A DNA stretch of 64,000 nucleotides from Cyclobacterium salsum. Lineage in GTDB: Bacteria; Bacteroidota; Bacteroidia; Cytophagales; Cyclobacteriaceae. This document shows, in pieces, positions 57,201 through 64,000 of the stretch. Made by a program: the position numbers and the translations under genes. The DNA is taken from assembly GCF_010119245.1 (NCBI RefSeq), contig NZ_WNKG01000017.1:22679-86678 (forward strand), given 5' to 3'. Each line of letters opens with the position of its first letter. The first letter of the stretch is position 1. The notes beneath the pieces are model-generated. The model searched no databases. It was not told the origin of the DNA and was given only the letters and a program-made list of their open reading frames with translations.

Positions 57201-60138
57201 GCGGATCCGTTTCCAGATTCCTGGCTTCGACACCGGGAACCTGAAGGTTTCCGGCATCCGCCGTACCTTGATGCATGACAAAAAGGGTGTTGAAAAAAGG
57301 CTTCCTTTCCCGATCGCCCCCAGCAAATGCTTCCACCAGTTTGATCAATGGAACCTGACTGAATTTCAGTGCCATCAACACCTCTTTCCTGACCTGTTGC
57401 AAAAAGGTACTAAAAGCATCTTCAGGATTTATCCGCGATCTTAGGGGCAGGGTATTGATAAAATAACCTATCATCTCCTCAGAGCCGGGCAAATCGCGGT
57501 TTAGTATGGGGCTGCCCACAGATATATCTCGCTGATTACTATACCGGTAAAGCAACACTTTAAATACAGCCAAAAAGGTCATGAAAAGGGTCGCCTGATT
57601 TCTTTCACCCAGTTTGGCAAGGGGGCCGAATTCATGGTTTTCCATTTCAAAGCGAATGATCCCCGCTTCCCGAAAATCTGAGCTTGCTTTTTGGTTTTCT
57701 TTAGGCAATTTCAGGGTTTCACTTCCCGCCAGTGCTTGTTTCCAGTAAGCCATACCGGTATTAAATTCGGGCTGCTTAATCAAACCCTCCTGCTGCCGGA
57801 TTAGGCTCGAGTAGTCTGTAACCGCAACCCCTCTATCCATTTTCTCTCCGCTGAGTAGATGGCGATAATGATCAGATACCTCACGAAGAAATACTTTCAT
57901 CGAATAATCATCAAAAGCAATGTGATGAAAAACGAGCCCAAGGGCATGGGTATTTTTTCCATCTGTAACCAACATTCCACGGATCATGAAGTCACTTTTG
58001 AGATCAAATGAACGTTGAAAAAAAGGAGCGAATTTTTCCTGGTAATGGGCGATGGAAAATTGTTTTCCTGGTTCCTCACTGATGAGCAAATGCCAGTCCT
58101 TTTCGGATTTACGTGATACCTGATCGATTCCTGTTATACAGGTTCGGAGGGCTTCGTGCTTTTTCAGCACCGCCCGAATGGCTTCTTCCAGCACCATTGG
58201 ATCCAGCTTCCCGTTTAGCAGGTAGGCGACTGGAAGGTGATAGGCAAGCGAACCTTCCATCTGATCCACCAACCAAAGGGATTTTTGCGCTGATGAAACC
58301 GGGGAAAGAGGTTCGTTGGAAGAAGTACCAGGAGCATCCGATGCTTCCGGTTCTTCCGCCTCGCGTTTCAGGAGCAATCCGTGCAGCTCAGAGATCGTGG
58401 GGGATTCAAAAATAGCCGCAACACTAATTTTATAGCCATGCTCCTTTTTCAAATGGGCGGCTAGCCGCATGGCTGTCAGGGAATTTCCTCCCATCTCTAA
58501 AAAATTGCGCGAGGGATCTATACGGTCCACCCCTAAAACATGTTCAAAAGCATTTTTCAGATACTGTAGTTCCGGTGCAAATACCGCTCCCTCAGTGCTA
58601 TTCCTATCGGCTGGTATCCCAGCCAGCAGCGCAGCTTGGTCTACCTTCCCATTTTCCGTGAGCGGAAAGTGATCCCTGAATTGAATTTCACCCGGTACCA
58701 TGTAAGCGGGAAGGTACCGACGTAACTGTTGTTTGCAGGTTTCCGGATCCAATTTTCCTTTGGGTACCACAAAAAGGACCATCCGTTCCGGGCCCGCCGT
58801 TGATTTGGATAGCAGGGCAAGGGCTTCTTTTACCTCACCGGTGTCATACAGTACTTTTTCAATTTCTGAAAGATCTATTCGGTTGCCCTGCAACTTAATC
58901 TGCCTGTCCTTTCTTCCCTCAAATACAAAGGAGCCACTTGGAAGCATGCGAACCTGGTCCCCCGTTGCATACATCTTTGATCCCTTTTCCTCACTAAAAG
59001 GATCCGGAAGAAATCGGGCTGCTGTCAAGACCGGGTCTTTCCAATATCCCAGAGACACCTGCCCTCCCCCAATAAATAGCTCTCCTGTCGCTCCCTCGGG
59101 AAGCCTGTTGCCGTCTTGGTCCAGGACATAGCATTGGACACCCAAAACCGGACTACCGATGGCAATCGGACCCTGATCCGGCTTGAGTTCTTCTACCGTT
59201 GACCATATGGTCGCCTCTGTCGGACCGTACTCATTGTATAGCCGTACCTGTTTCATGGTGCCAAAATGGTTGGCTGCCAGGTCTTCCGGCAAACTTTCGC
59301 CACCCAGAATAACCCGTTCCAATTGCTGGTTTTGCAATAGGTCCTGATCCAGGAGAAAGCGGTAATAGGCTGGAACACAAAGCAAGGTGTCGGTTCCTTG
59401 CAGCAAGCCAGGAAGGACATCCACCTCCTGAATGGAACGGATAGAGCTGATGACAAGACTTCCTGCCGTGCACAATGGCCAAAAAATGCCTGCCAGGGAA
59501 GCATCAAAGGTAAACGGCGGAATCAGCAATAAATGCGGAACACAGTCGTAATAATCGATTCTGCTTCGGGTAGCCTCGAACAGCTGTCGGTGACACACCA
59601 TGACTCCCTTTGGCTCTCCGGTACTTCCAGAAGTATAGAGAACGTAGGCCAGGCTTTCGGGATTGACCTTCAACGTCGGAAATATTTCCTCCTTCTCAAT
59701 CTCCAAAATATGTTCGTAGGTATGGACAGCAATAGGTTCATCTCCTGACCTGAAGTGAATTTCTTTATCATCGGTAAGCAGTACCTCCGAACCCAGCTGC
59801 TCCAGGATCGTTCGTTTTCTTTTTTCCGGCCAATCAGGGTTTAAAGGAACGAAAGCCTTACCGGATTTTAGGATTCCCAGAATGGTAGCAATGTAGCGGA
59901 AGGAGCGACCCATACTCACCGGAATCAGGGGCTGGTCAGCAAATTCAGGATCTTGTAAAAAGCGAGCCATTTTTTGGGAAAAAGTGTCCAGTTGGGCGTA
60001 CGTATACCCCCCTTGTTCATCTGTCAACACCTGATTTTGAGGCGAAATCTTGACTTGCGCTCGAAATAAATCAAGGACTGTCTGGGATCCTACCTCCGTA
60101 TCACTGTTGGTTTCGCTCAAAAATTTCCTTGTTTTCAT
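51223..60138 (-). CDS. Three-module nonribosomal peptide synthetase (A-T-C-A-T-C-A-T-TE)
   Basis: 2971 residues. Module 1: adenylation with TSGSTG near residue 170 and YGPTEATIW, carrier GGNSLT near 551. Module 2: condensation with HHIAFDD near 738, adenylation TSGSTG near 1211, carrier GGNSL near 1591. Module 3: condensation HHIAFDG near 1785, adenylation TSGTTG near 2251, carrier GGHSLT near 2650. A thioesterase closes the chain (GYSLGG with Ser near 2784, FFD, GEHI with His near 2945). It has no epimerisation or methylation domain, no starter condensation domain and no MbtH or phosphopantetheinyl transferase nearby. It should make a linear or cyclic tripeptide. By hand alignment to GrsA numbering, module 2 has an alanine-like code; modules 1 and 3 are hydrophobic and unassigned. 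Confidence 0.97.
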   Translation of the reverse strand: MKTRKFLSETNSDTEVGSQTVLDLFRAQVKISPQNQVLTDEQGGYTYAQLDTFSQKMARFLQDPEFADQPLIPVSMGRSFRYIATILGILKSGKAFVPLNPDWPEKRKRTILEQLGSEVLLTDDKEIHFRSGDEPIAVHTYEHILEIEKEEIFPTLKVNPESLAYVLYTSGSTGEPKGVMVCHRQLFEATRSRIDYYDCVPHLLLIPPFTFDASLAGIFWPLCTAGSLVISSIRSIQEVDVLPGLLQGTDTLLCVPAYYRFLLDQDLLQNQQLERVILGGESLPEDLAANHFGTMKQVRLYNEYGPTEATIWSTVEELKPDQGPIAIGSPVLGVQCYVLDQDGNRLPEGATGELFIGGGQVSLGYWKDPVLTAARFLPDPFSEEKGSKMYATGDQVRMLPSGSFVFEGRKDRQIKLQGNRIDLSEIEKVLYDTGEVKEALALLSKSTAGPERMVLFVVPKGKLDPETCKQQLRRYLPAYMVPGEIQFRDHFPLTENGKVDQAALLAGIPADRNSTEGAVFAPELQYLKNAFEHVLGVDRIDPSRNFLEMGGNSLTAMRLAAHLKKEHGYKISVAAIFESPTISELHGLLLKREAEEPEASDAPGTSSNEPLSPVSSAQKSLWLVDQMEGSLAYHLPVAYLLNGKLDPMVLEEAIRAVLKKHEALRTCITGIDQVSRKSEKDWHLLISEEPGKQFSIAHYQEKFAPFFQRSFDLKSDFMIRGMLVTDGKNTHALGLVFHHIAFDDYSMKVFLREVSDHYRHLLSGEKMDRGVAVTDYSSLIRQQEGLIKQPEFNTGMAYWKQALAGSETLKLPKENQKASSDFREAGIIRFEMENHEFGPLAKLGERNQATLFMTFLAVFKVLLYRYSNQRDISVGSPILNRDLPGSEEMIGYFINTLPLRSRINPEDAFSTFLQQVRKEVLMALKFSQVPLIKLVEAFAGGDRERKPFFNTLFVMHQGTADAGNLQVPGVEARNLETDPLAAKYDLTLTLSGDTNRLSGLLEYDKGLFAPETMRRMLAHFRRLVKVIPEKPQLPINRQRLLSRREMEELSGSNNVGPERIYRSFFDRFEEQVRDSGNATALLLGKDRLPFRALDQLANQMATWLIGEGVSKGDHVVLLVQRGKEMVAAMLAIWKAGAVYVPVDPAYPKERINFILADCEAKFLLADEESVGVADLSGNNGKLLLIEDANLENPKRALERIPLFPNQRAYVIYTSGSTGKPKGVSLTHGNLAAFLDWCGREFDSESFGLMYAATSMCFDLSIFELFFPLAYGKPIRILQNGLQIPEFLSQDQDVLINTVPSLVQKLVEERVDLSSVSLLNMAGERIPQGLVDRLDLEKISVRNLYGPTEDTTYSTCERIQVGGVLSIGRPIAGSYAYVLNQDLQPCPVGVPGEIYLGGSGLAQGYLNRPKLTAEKFIPDPMDTANGALIYKTGDMGVWQMDGKIQFLGRLDNQVKFNGYRIELEEVASAIQTVEGVKNAAVVLQTRFSGEKFISGFYTGEKQLDAKELIEKVKKVLPSYMVPSRMQFLENFPLSPNGKVDRNQLESTPVRQIEEDDFEAPATLLESDLLELWRKVLQSDTPGIKDDFFLSGGNSLLAIRLIGRIKESLEFELNISELFAHPTVSELAKFIKEKEHKEVENTRITPFRPRPDVVPLSFGQESLWLTDKLEGSNQYHIPVLLKLTGETRREILQEAIKSILERHEVLRTVIKEQGEHTWQQVLPVLGWELLEARQNPPEVAFQIPNEDMAEFLERPFDLGKDFMIRAKMYSLSSNECLLFVVVHHIAFDGWSIPVFIKELFALVKAEKTGESLFLPHLKIQYADYALWQRKGLSGPGFEQKLRYWKEKLKGVQALNLFGGAEQVHQRTHEGDILDFFIAENQRKDMLRLGQTLGVSPFMILLTVFKSLLERSSGQQDLCVGTAMGGRKQVEAEPLIGYFVNPLPIRSLVHPEESFKQILLEVKRNALEAFDHQDVPFEKIVAATAQRRQFGVNPLFQVMFVMEYGNEDLNRAEGFSMEVIPYAQRTSKFDLTFLVKEESDGIRVRIEYSKDLFDTKTVKTLATQYKQILGAGLANPDQKLSQLLPGQKFQGLGKIEPLSGIRGRYTPIQHLMEAVVSQQGNKTAVFFGEQEMSFDELNTRANQLAGYLKEKGLQKGQIVGIVLERSPEFLVSILGILKAGAAYLPIDTGYPDHRIDYMLDDSCTFYITGMNVVRKAKTKVQKIVWEDFMDRCREYPSENPEIASLPEDAAYIIYTSGTTGRPKGVVLDHLNLFNFVSVVESHPGISPRDKILSVSSVSFDIALLESLVSLAFGAQVVLMDNHQRKDPRFIIKELEKREITVMFATPSHWKLLLEGGWIRGFENLRIISGGEPLERKLADRLLPLCAELWNVYGPTETTVYATIKRIQRSDEEITVGKPVLNTQILIMDRYGNPVQRGRKGEIYIAGHGVGKGYLNQEELTNEKFTEMLIGDAMPVRVYKSGDLGWINAFDELVVSGRLDHQVKIRGYRIELAEVESGIKQLAGVTEAIVKVRKDGHGQAFLTAYLTLDQEVSFHIQEWQYPDTAWVRRWKDQLAQTLSDYMIPTDFIWMKAFPLLENGKVNRNALPDPDRRIVTTSKKSETELEPEEKLVADIWKAALGLPSIHKTDNFFEIGGHSLTAVKVMVQLEKVYGIRLPLSVLFKYPTIQKLSQAIKRGILGDSEWKSLVAIKKTGSKPPLYIVHGGGLNILPFYAVAREMDREQPVFGIQAKGLDGIEQPLHTVEEIASQYLSEILQQNPDGPYFLAGYSLGGIIAFEMATQLKKMGKSVEKLVFFDTYAIQSDHHERFQIRCWNRIRHFLGKRKFDVELMIQHPEIFKRIKKASFERKMKKIRKRFRPEPENAESSLLKTYKRVEYVYKEACRDYEIKYYDGTIDLIKAKIASGYLPDKKGFGWKPHTRKLRVWEAEGEHITMLSSPNDTSFARLLQHILDQDNKK

Positions 60139-60251
60139 TTACTCCTTCTCCAATCTTGTGCACCATTTCTTGCGGGCAGGTCACTTATTATAAATTTCGT
60201 TTAAATCCTTTTTGGCAGTACTCCAGCAGCCTTTCCAAACGAGGCACTGAA

Positions 60252-60506
60252 TCAATACTTATCGGCACCTCGTTCCCAGCCTGATAATGATTTAAAAGGT
60301 GCTTTCGTAAAATAGAAAAAAAAAATTACCTTTTCCCAAAAACTTGCTCTTCTTACCTGCCTGTAGATCGGCAGAATTGTCTTACCATTCAAGATGGATG
60401 AGTCTGCCATTGCGTTCAGAGAGAGCGGCAGGTAGTCAAAGCCAATTTCTCGTAGTTTGAGAACGGCATCCTGAACAATGGATTCAAGAAATGATGATCT
60501 AATCAT
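60252..60506 (-). CDS. Doubtful small ORF upstream of the NRPS
   Basis: 84 residues starting MIRSSFLESIVQDAVLKLREIGF. It lies in the NRPS direction, 113 nt before its start. The first half looks helical and plausible; the second half is Phe- and Lys-rich. No family is recognised. It could be a real leader-region protein, a remnant or chance. The DNA is as AT-rich as the surrounding intergenic region. Confidence 0.3.
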   Translation of the reverse strand: MIRSSFLESIVQDAVLKLREIGFDYLPLSLNAMADSSILNGKTILPIYRQVRRASFWEKVIFFFYFTKAPFKSLSGWERGADKY

Positions 60507-60544
60507 ATGAAAGGAAAGGATCCATTAATTAGGTTAATAGGTAA

Positions 60545-60581
60545 ATTTCATATCTATAATTCATTTTTATAGATATGAAAT
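60545..60581. repeat. 15-bp perfect inverted repeat upstream of the NRPS
   Basis: ATTTCATATCTATAA / TTATAGATATGAAAT with a 7-nt spacer. It lies in the divergent gap between the NRPS (start 407 nt away) and the ion channel (171 nt away). It is AT-rich, lacks a GC stem and a T-run, so an operator or regulatory stem is more likely than a terminator. Confidence 0.7.
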
Positions 60582-60725
60582 GCAAATATATGCAATTTAT
60601 TCCGCTCCATCCTAGCTTCTTTGGAAATTAAGCCTTCCGTATCGAGTCACTCATGCGAAAACCTGATTACTAGAATTTTTTTTGGTACAAAAAGTGTGCT
60701 TAAATTCAAAATAATGTTCACTTTG

Positions 60726-60733
60726 TATATTTG
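60726..60733 (+). promoter_or_regulatory. Consensus -7 box for the ion channel gene
   Basis: TATATTTG followed by C, an exact match to TAnnTTTG, 18 nt before the ATG. A clear TTG at the -33 position was not found. Confidence 0.45.
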
Positions 60734-60751
60734 CAGCTACTGCTAGAAGTT

Positions 60752-61588
60752 ATGAATCCATTCCCTTCCAAAAAAAGACTGGCGCATATTGTTTACGAAT
60801 CGGATGACCGGGCGTCTAAAAACTTTGATTTGGTGTTACTCATCCTTATTTTGATGAGCGTCACCGTGGTGATTTTAGACTCTGTGGAAGAAATTCATAG
60901 GGACTATGGGCGTTTTTTATATGTACTCGAATGGTCTTTCACCGTGGTGTTCACAGTGGAATATTTTATCAGGATCTGGCTTAGCAATGATAAACCCGGA
61001 TACCTTTTTGGATTTTATGGGTTGGTGGATTTTTTGGCCATTTTGCCTTCTTACCTGAGTCTATTTTTGTTTCAAACCCAGTACCTAACGGTCATCAGGG
61101 CCTTACGATTTTTGCGAATTCTCCGGATCTTAAAACTTCCTCATTATATCAGTGAAGCCTCGGCATTAAAAAGTGCCTTAAAACACAGCCAACCAAAAAT
61201 TCAGGTATTTGTGGGATCCGTTCTTACCATCGTGTTGGTGATGGGCTCCGTTATGTACATCATCGAGGGGCCTGAAAGTGGTTTCACCTCCATCCCTCGC
61301 TCCATGTACTGGGCCATTGTCACCTTGACCACCGTGGGGTACGGGGATATTGCCCCTACCACTAGCTTTGGTCAATTTGTGGCAGCACTCATCATGCTTC
61401 TGGGCTATGCCATCATTGCCATCCCTACCGGAATCGTCAGTTCTGAAATGACGGCTGCCAGGTTTGATCAAAAAACACCGAGAAAAAACAGCACTAGCGT
61501 TTGTTCCGGATGTGGGCGTCAAAACCATGGTCCCGAGGCTGAATTTTGCGAAAAGTGCGGAACAAAATTAGAACCCCTGGACTCCTGA
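60752..61588 (+). CDS. Voltage-gated-type potassium channel with C-terminal zinc ribbon
   Basis: 278 residues from the ATG at 60752 (a TTG at 60731 would add seven residues without support). Six membrane helices, with an Arg-rich S4 (RALRFLRILRILKL near 115-128) and the potassium filter TVGYGD near 198. The last ~35 residues form a CSGCGRQN ... FCEKCGTKL zinc ribbon, an unusual cytoplasmic add-on. It should be a tetrameric inner membrane channel. It is divergent from the NRPS across a gap holding an inverted repeat; any link to the peptide is speculative. Confidence 0.94.
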   Translation: MNPFPSKKRLAHIVYESDDRASKNFDLVLLILILMSVTVVILDSVEEIHRDYGRFLYVLEWSFTVVFTVEYFIRIWLSNDKPGYLFGFYGLVDFLAILPSYLSLFLFQTQYLTVIRALRFLRILRILKLPHYISEASALKSALKHSQPKIQVFVGSVLTIVLVMGSVMYIIEGPESGFTSIPRSMYWAIVTLTTVGYGDIAPTTSFGQFVAALIMLLGYAIIAIPTGIVSSEMTAARFDQKTPRKNSTSVCSGCGRQNHGPEAEFCEKCGTKLEPLDS

Positions 61589-61602
61589 AAACCCAGGGGT
61601 TT
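61572..61602. terminator. Hairpin at the end of the ion channel gene
   Basis: AACCCCTGG / CCAGGGGTT, 9 bp with a 12-nt loop, overlapping the channel stop codon and lying between converging genes. The T-run is weak. Confidence 0.5.
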
Positions 61603-61608
61603 CGTAGA

Positions 61609-62373
61609 TCAGACCGTAAATCCCCCGTCAATGACATAGGTAGCACCGGTGATGAACTTGCTTTTGTCTGATGCCAGAAATAGGGCCAGGTCTGCAATGT
61701 CTTCGTTAGCCGCATACCTGCCCAGTGGAATCATTTTGGTAAAATTTTCCTTTACCGTATCCCCCATACCCGGAGCAAACCCGTCCTCCAGAGAACGCAT
61801 CATTCGGTTATCCACAGGGGAGGGATGGATGGAATTTACCCGAACCTTGTCCGGAGCACCTTCCAAAGCCCCTACGCGCATCAAACCGATGGTGGCGTGC
61901 TTGCTGCCCACGTAGGCGCTTACCTGGGCCGTACCTCTCAATCCTGCCACCGACGAAGTGATGATAACCGAACCCCCACCGTCCGATTTCATGATGGGAA
62001 AGGCATATTTCATGCCCAGCCAAACCCCTTTCACATTTACACCCATCACCTGATCAAACGTCTCCTCGGGATAATGCTCCATCGGCTTCACCACGCCTTC
62101 CATCCCTGCATTCAGAAATAACACGTCTATCTTACCCAACTCGGCCTTTACCTTGTTGGTATAGTTTTTTACCTCCTCTGCCTTGCTCACGTCGGCCTGT
62201 ATGTACAGCACCTTTTCTGATCCCAGGGTCTCTTCTGCCATTTTCAGGTTTTCTTCACTAAAGTCAACAATGGCTACGCCTTTGGCCCCCTCTTCTAAAA
62301 AGAGCTTTGCTGTGGCCAGGCCAATTCCGCCTGCTCCACCGGTGATCAATGCAACTTTATTTTGTAACATCAT
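61609..62373 (-). CDS. Short-chain dehydrogenase/reductase (SDR)
   Basis: 254 residues, classical SDR. NAD(P) binding is at TGGAGGIGLA (residues 11-20), with FLNAGMEG near 87, catalytic Ser in ITSSVAGL near 140 and the YxxxK in AYVGSKHA near 155. Asp at the end of beta2 (VAIVDFS) favours NAD. It is a 3-oxoacyl/gluconate-type oxidoreductase; the substrate is unknown. It stands alone. Confidence 0.95.
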   Translation of the reverse strand: MMLQNKVALITGGAGGIGLATAKLFLEEGAKGVAIVDFSEENLKMAEETLGSEKVLYIQADVSKAEEVKNYTNKVKAELGKIDVLFLNAGMEGVVKPMEHYPEETFDQVMGVNVKGVWLGMKYAFPIMKSDGGGSVIITSSVAGLRGTAQVSAYVGSKHATIGLMRVGALEGAPDKVRVNSIHPSPVDNRMMRSLEDGFAPGMGDTVKENFTKMIPLGRYAANEDIADLALFLASDKSKFITGATYVIDGGFTV

Positions 62374-62680
62374 GATTCAGAAATTTTAAGGTCTACGTTG
62401 ATTTTATTTACTATCTTAAATTTAAGGTAATTACAGGACATAATGCCTTTGGAATCTCATCTAAAAACATGAGAAAAATCAGGGTAACTCAACGGCTTCA
62501 GCAAATTCCTGACCGGTAAAAACCAGGCTAAAATAACCATACAGATTAAATAGGCAGTCCTGGATTCACTGCCGCTTTCAACCGCTTTCGGAGAGAAACC
62601 CAATCGTATCGTTCAACTGTTGATATGATAAGATTTTAGTAACTTGTGTCCTAAGTATTAACCTTAAACCCACCAAAAGC
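62374..62680. other. Intergenic region before the pectate lyase
   Basis: A 307-nt gap between divergent genes. I see no ORF, RNA gene or strong hairpin. It should hold the promoters of the SDR and pectate lyase genes. Confidence 0.6.
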
Positions 62681-63784
62681 ATGCAACTAAAATGCCTATT
62701 TATTAAAGCTCTTTTCTTATTCCCCCTGCTTATTCATGGCCCCTCTTTTAAATGCCTGTCGCAGCCTAGCATTTCCTGGAACGAAATTTTAGATCAAAAG
62801 GCCTCCTGGTATGGGTCGGAAAAGGCAAGTCAAATTGCCGAAAACATTCTCCTTTACCAGAAAGAAAACGGCGGCTGGTATAAGAATATAGACATGGCGG
62901 AGGAATTGTCGGATACCGAAAAAGAAAGCCTGATGGCGGAAAAATCAAATAGCATGGGCACCACCCTGGACAACGATGCGGGATTTATACAAATGGAATA
63001 CCTGGCCAAGGTGTACCATCAGACCGGAGAACCCCGATATAAAAATGCCGCCCTTGCAGGCTTGGATTACCTGCTGGCAGCCCAGTTTGAAAATGGGGGC
63101 TGGCCGCAATATTATCCGCTGCGGGAGGGATATTATTCTCATATTACCTTTAACGATGGGGCCATGATTCAGGCCATGAACCTGCTCCGGGAGGTGGCCA
63201 ATGAAGCACCCCTTTATGCCTTTGCCGGTAAATCTAGGAGGAAGAAAGCCCGGGAAGCCATTGAAAAGGGCCTGGAAATAATTTTGGCCTCACAGATTCG
63301 GGTAAAGGGACAACTCACCGCCTGGTGTGCGCAAATTGACCGGGAAGACCTGCATCCGGTACAGGCCCGGGCCTACGAGCTGCCTTCCATTAGTGGATCC
63401 GAAAGTGTGGGAATCATCCAATACCTGATGCAGCTGGAGCAGCCGGATGCGGCTGTAATCGAGGCGATTGAAGGCGCTGTAAGTTGGTTTCAGGAAGTAA
63501 AGTTGGAAAACATCCGACTGGATCGGGTGGAAAACCCCGATTTGCCCAGGGGTTACGATCTCGTTGTGGTTACGGACCCCGACGCCGGCCCCCTTTGGGC
63601 CAGGTTTTACGAAATTGACACCAACCGTCCGATTTTTGTCGGTAGGGATAGTATAGTACGGTATGCCTTACACGAGATCGAACACGAAAGGCGGGTCGGC
63701 TATAGCTATCTGGGATCCTACGCAAAAGAGCTGCTGGAAAGGGACTATCCGGAGTGGAAGAGGAGGATGGGGGAGGGAGACTGA
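62681..63784 (+). CDS. pelA: Pectate lyase, PL10 family
   Basis: 367 residues with a signal peptide (cleavage near the SQPS region). Family PL10 features: KENGGWYKNIDMA near residue 63, TTLDNDAGFIQMEYLA near 93, NGGWPQYYPLREGYYSHITFNDGAM near 145 and the Arg/Asp-rich VENPDLPRGYDLVV near 285. It cleaves polygalacturonate by beta-elimination with calcium, outside the cytoplasm. No other pectin-utilisation gene is present before the window ends. Confidence 0.93.
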   Translation: MQLKCLFIKALFLFPLLIHGPSFKCLSQPSISWNEILDQKASWYGSEKASQIAENILLYQKENGGWYKNIDMAEELSDTEKESLMAEKSNSMGTTLDNDAGFIQMEYLAKVYHQTGEPRYKNAALAGLDYLLAAQFENGGWPQYYPLREGYYSHITFNDGAMIQAMNLLREVANEAPLYAFAGKSRRKKAREAIEKGLEIILASQIRVKGQLTAWCAQIDREDLHPVQARAYELPSISGSESVGIIQYLMQLEQPDAAVIEAIEGAVSWFQEVKLENIRLDRVENPDLPRGYDLVVVTDPDAGPLWARFYEIDTNRPIFVGRDSIVRYALHEIEHERRVGYSYLGSYAKELLERDYPEWKRRMGEGD

Positions 63785-63997
63785 GAGACTTAGAGACAGG
63801 GAGATTTGAGACGATTGCCGGGTGTGGGGAGATAGGTGTTTTTGGTCACAAAGGACACGGAGGGGGCACGAAGGCCGCGGAGGTTTTTGGGGGAAATGAT
63901 TTGTGACGAAGAGACTTAGAGACGAAGGGACTGGGAGACTTAGGAATGGGGGGATTTGAGGACGATTGCCTGGCGTGGGGAGGTAGGAGTTTTTTTG
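63785..63997 (+). repeat. Purine-rich degenerate direct repeats
   Basis: Two ~60-nt copies (63785-63843 and 63935-63997) share GAGACTTAG, GATTTGAG, ACGATTGCC, GTGGGGAG, TAGG and a terminal T-run. Between them is a related unit with GGTCACAAAGGACACGGAGG and another GAGACTTAGAGACGAAGGGA. The plus strand is strikingly rich in G and A. No coding frame fits. It resembles dispersed intergenic repeats, but no other copy is seen in this window. Confidence 0.7.
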
Positions 63998-64000
63998 TCG

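Noticed and set aside
1..64000. CRISPR array, tRNA, rRNA, insertion sequence or prophage
   Set aside because: No regularly spaced identical repeats, cloverleaf sequences, transposase motifs or phage genes were found when reading both strands.

Overview
The window looks like chromosome of a Bacteroidota bacterium, most likely order Cytophagales (a Cyclobacteriaceae-like lineage, by inference). The evidence is the gliding lipoprotein GldD, two TonB receptors (one with a clear carboxypeptidase-regulatory-like N-terminal extension), PL10 pectate lyase and GH3 enzymes, a BlaI/M56 pair, a YpdA-type reductase, a type III PKS cluster, short TTG / TAnnTTTG-type promoters and almost no Shine-Dalgarno sites. 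Genes are dense and mostly housekeeping or accessory metabolism. I see no tRNA, rRNA, IS element or CRISPR array.

Layout. 1-5 kb: end of an alpha/beta hydrolase-OsmC fusion, a small DUF2892 membrane protein, a large metzincin-like zinc protease and a geranylgeranyl-reductase-like flavoprotein. 5-7.7 kb: a TonB receptor behind a complete TPP riboswitch with promoter and terminator, so a probable thiamine importer. 7.7-12.4 kb: a fatty acid desaturase and a compact iron-type TonB receptor / nitroreductase / gldD operon. 12.5-20.7 kb: a Tat-type GMC dehydrogenase pair, a redoxin, a DUF3127 protein with an SSB-like tail, a GH3 glycosidase, a frameshifted lipoprotein and a VWA protein. 20.8-26.8 kb: YihY, purEK, a tiny lmo0937-type protein, a membrane-anchored MutS-like ATPase and a lipoprotein. 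27-34.3 kb: MscS channel, type III PKS + methyltransferase divergent from a UbiA prenyltransferase, and a 1144-residue ThuA / sugar dehydrogenase / PKD / cytochrome c fusion.

34.3-47.3 kb: a CYTH-like protein, a BlaI-M56 regulatory pair behind three identical-architecture operators, an NRDE protein, YpdA, a second MscS channel, an EamA transporter, DusB, a CPBP protease / DUF2007 / CdsA / Psd phospholipid cluster, and a hypothetical / 7TM / histidine kinase / response regulator cluster. 47.6-50.2 kb: LemA and DUF2207.

50.2-60.5 kb holds the most distinctive locus: one 2971-residue NRPS (A-T-C-A-T-C-A-T-TE, predicted tripeptide) followed after 24 nt by a lipoprotein with an HExxH plus downstream Glu zincin signature, apparently in the same transcript. 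Upstream lie a doubtful small ORF and a 15-bp perfect inverted repeat. The window ends with a zinc-ribbon-tailed potassium channel, an SDR, a PL10 pectate lyase and purine-rich degenerate direct repeats.
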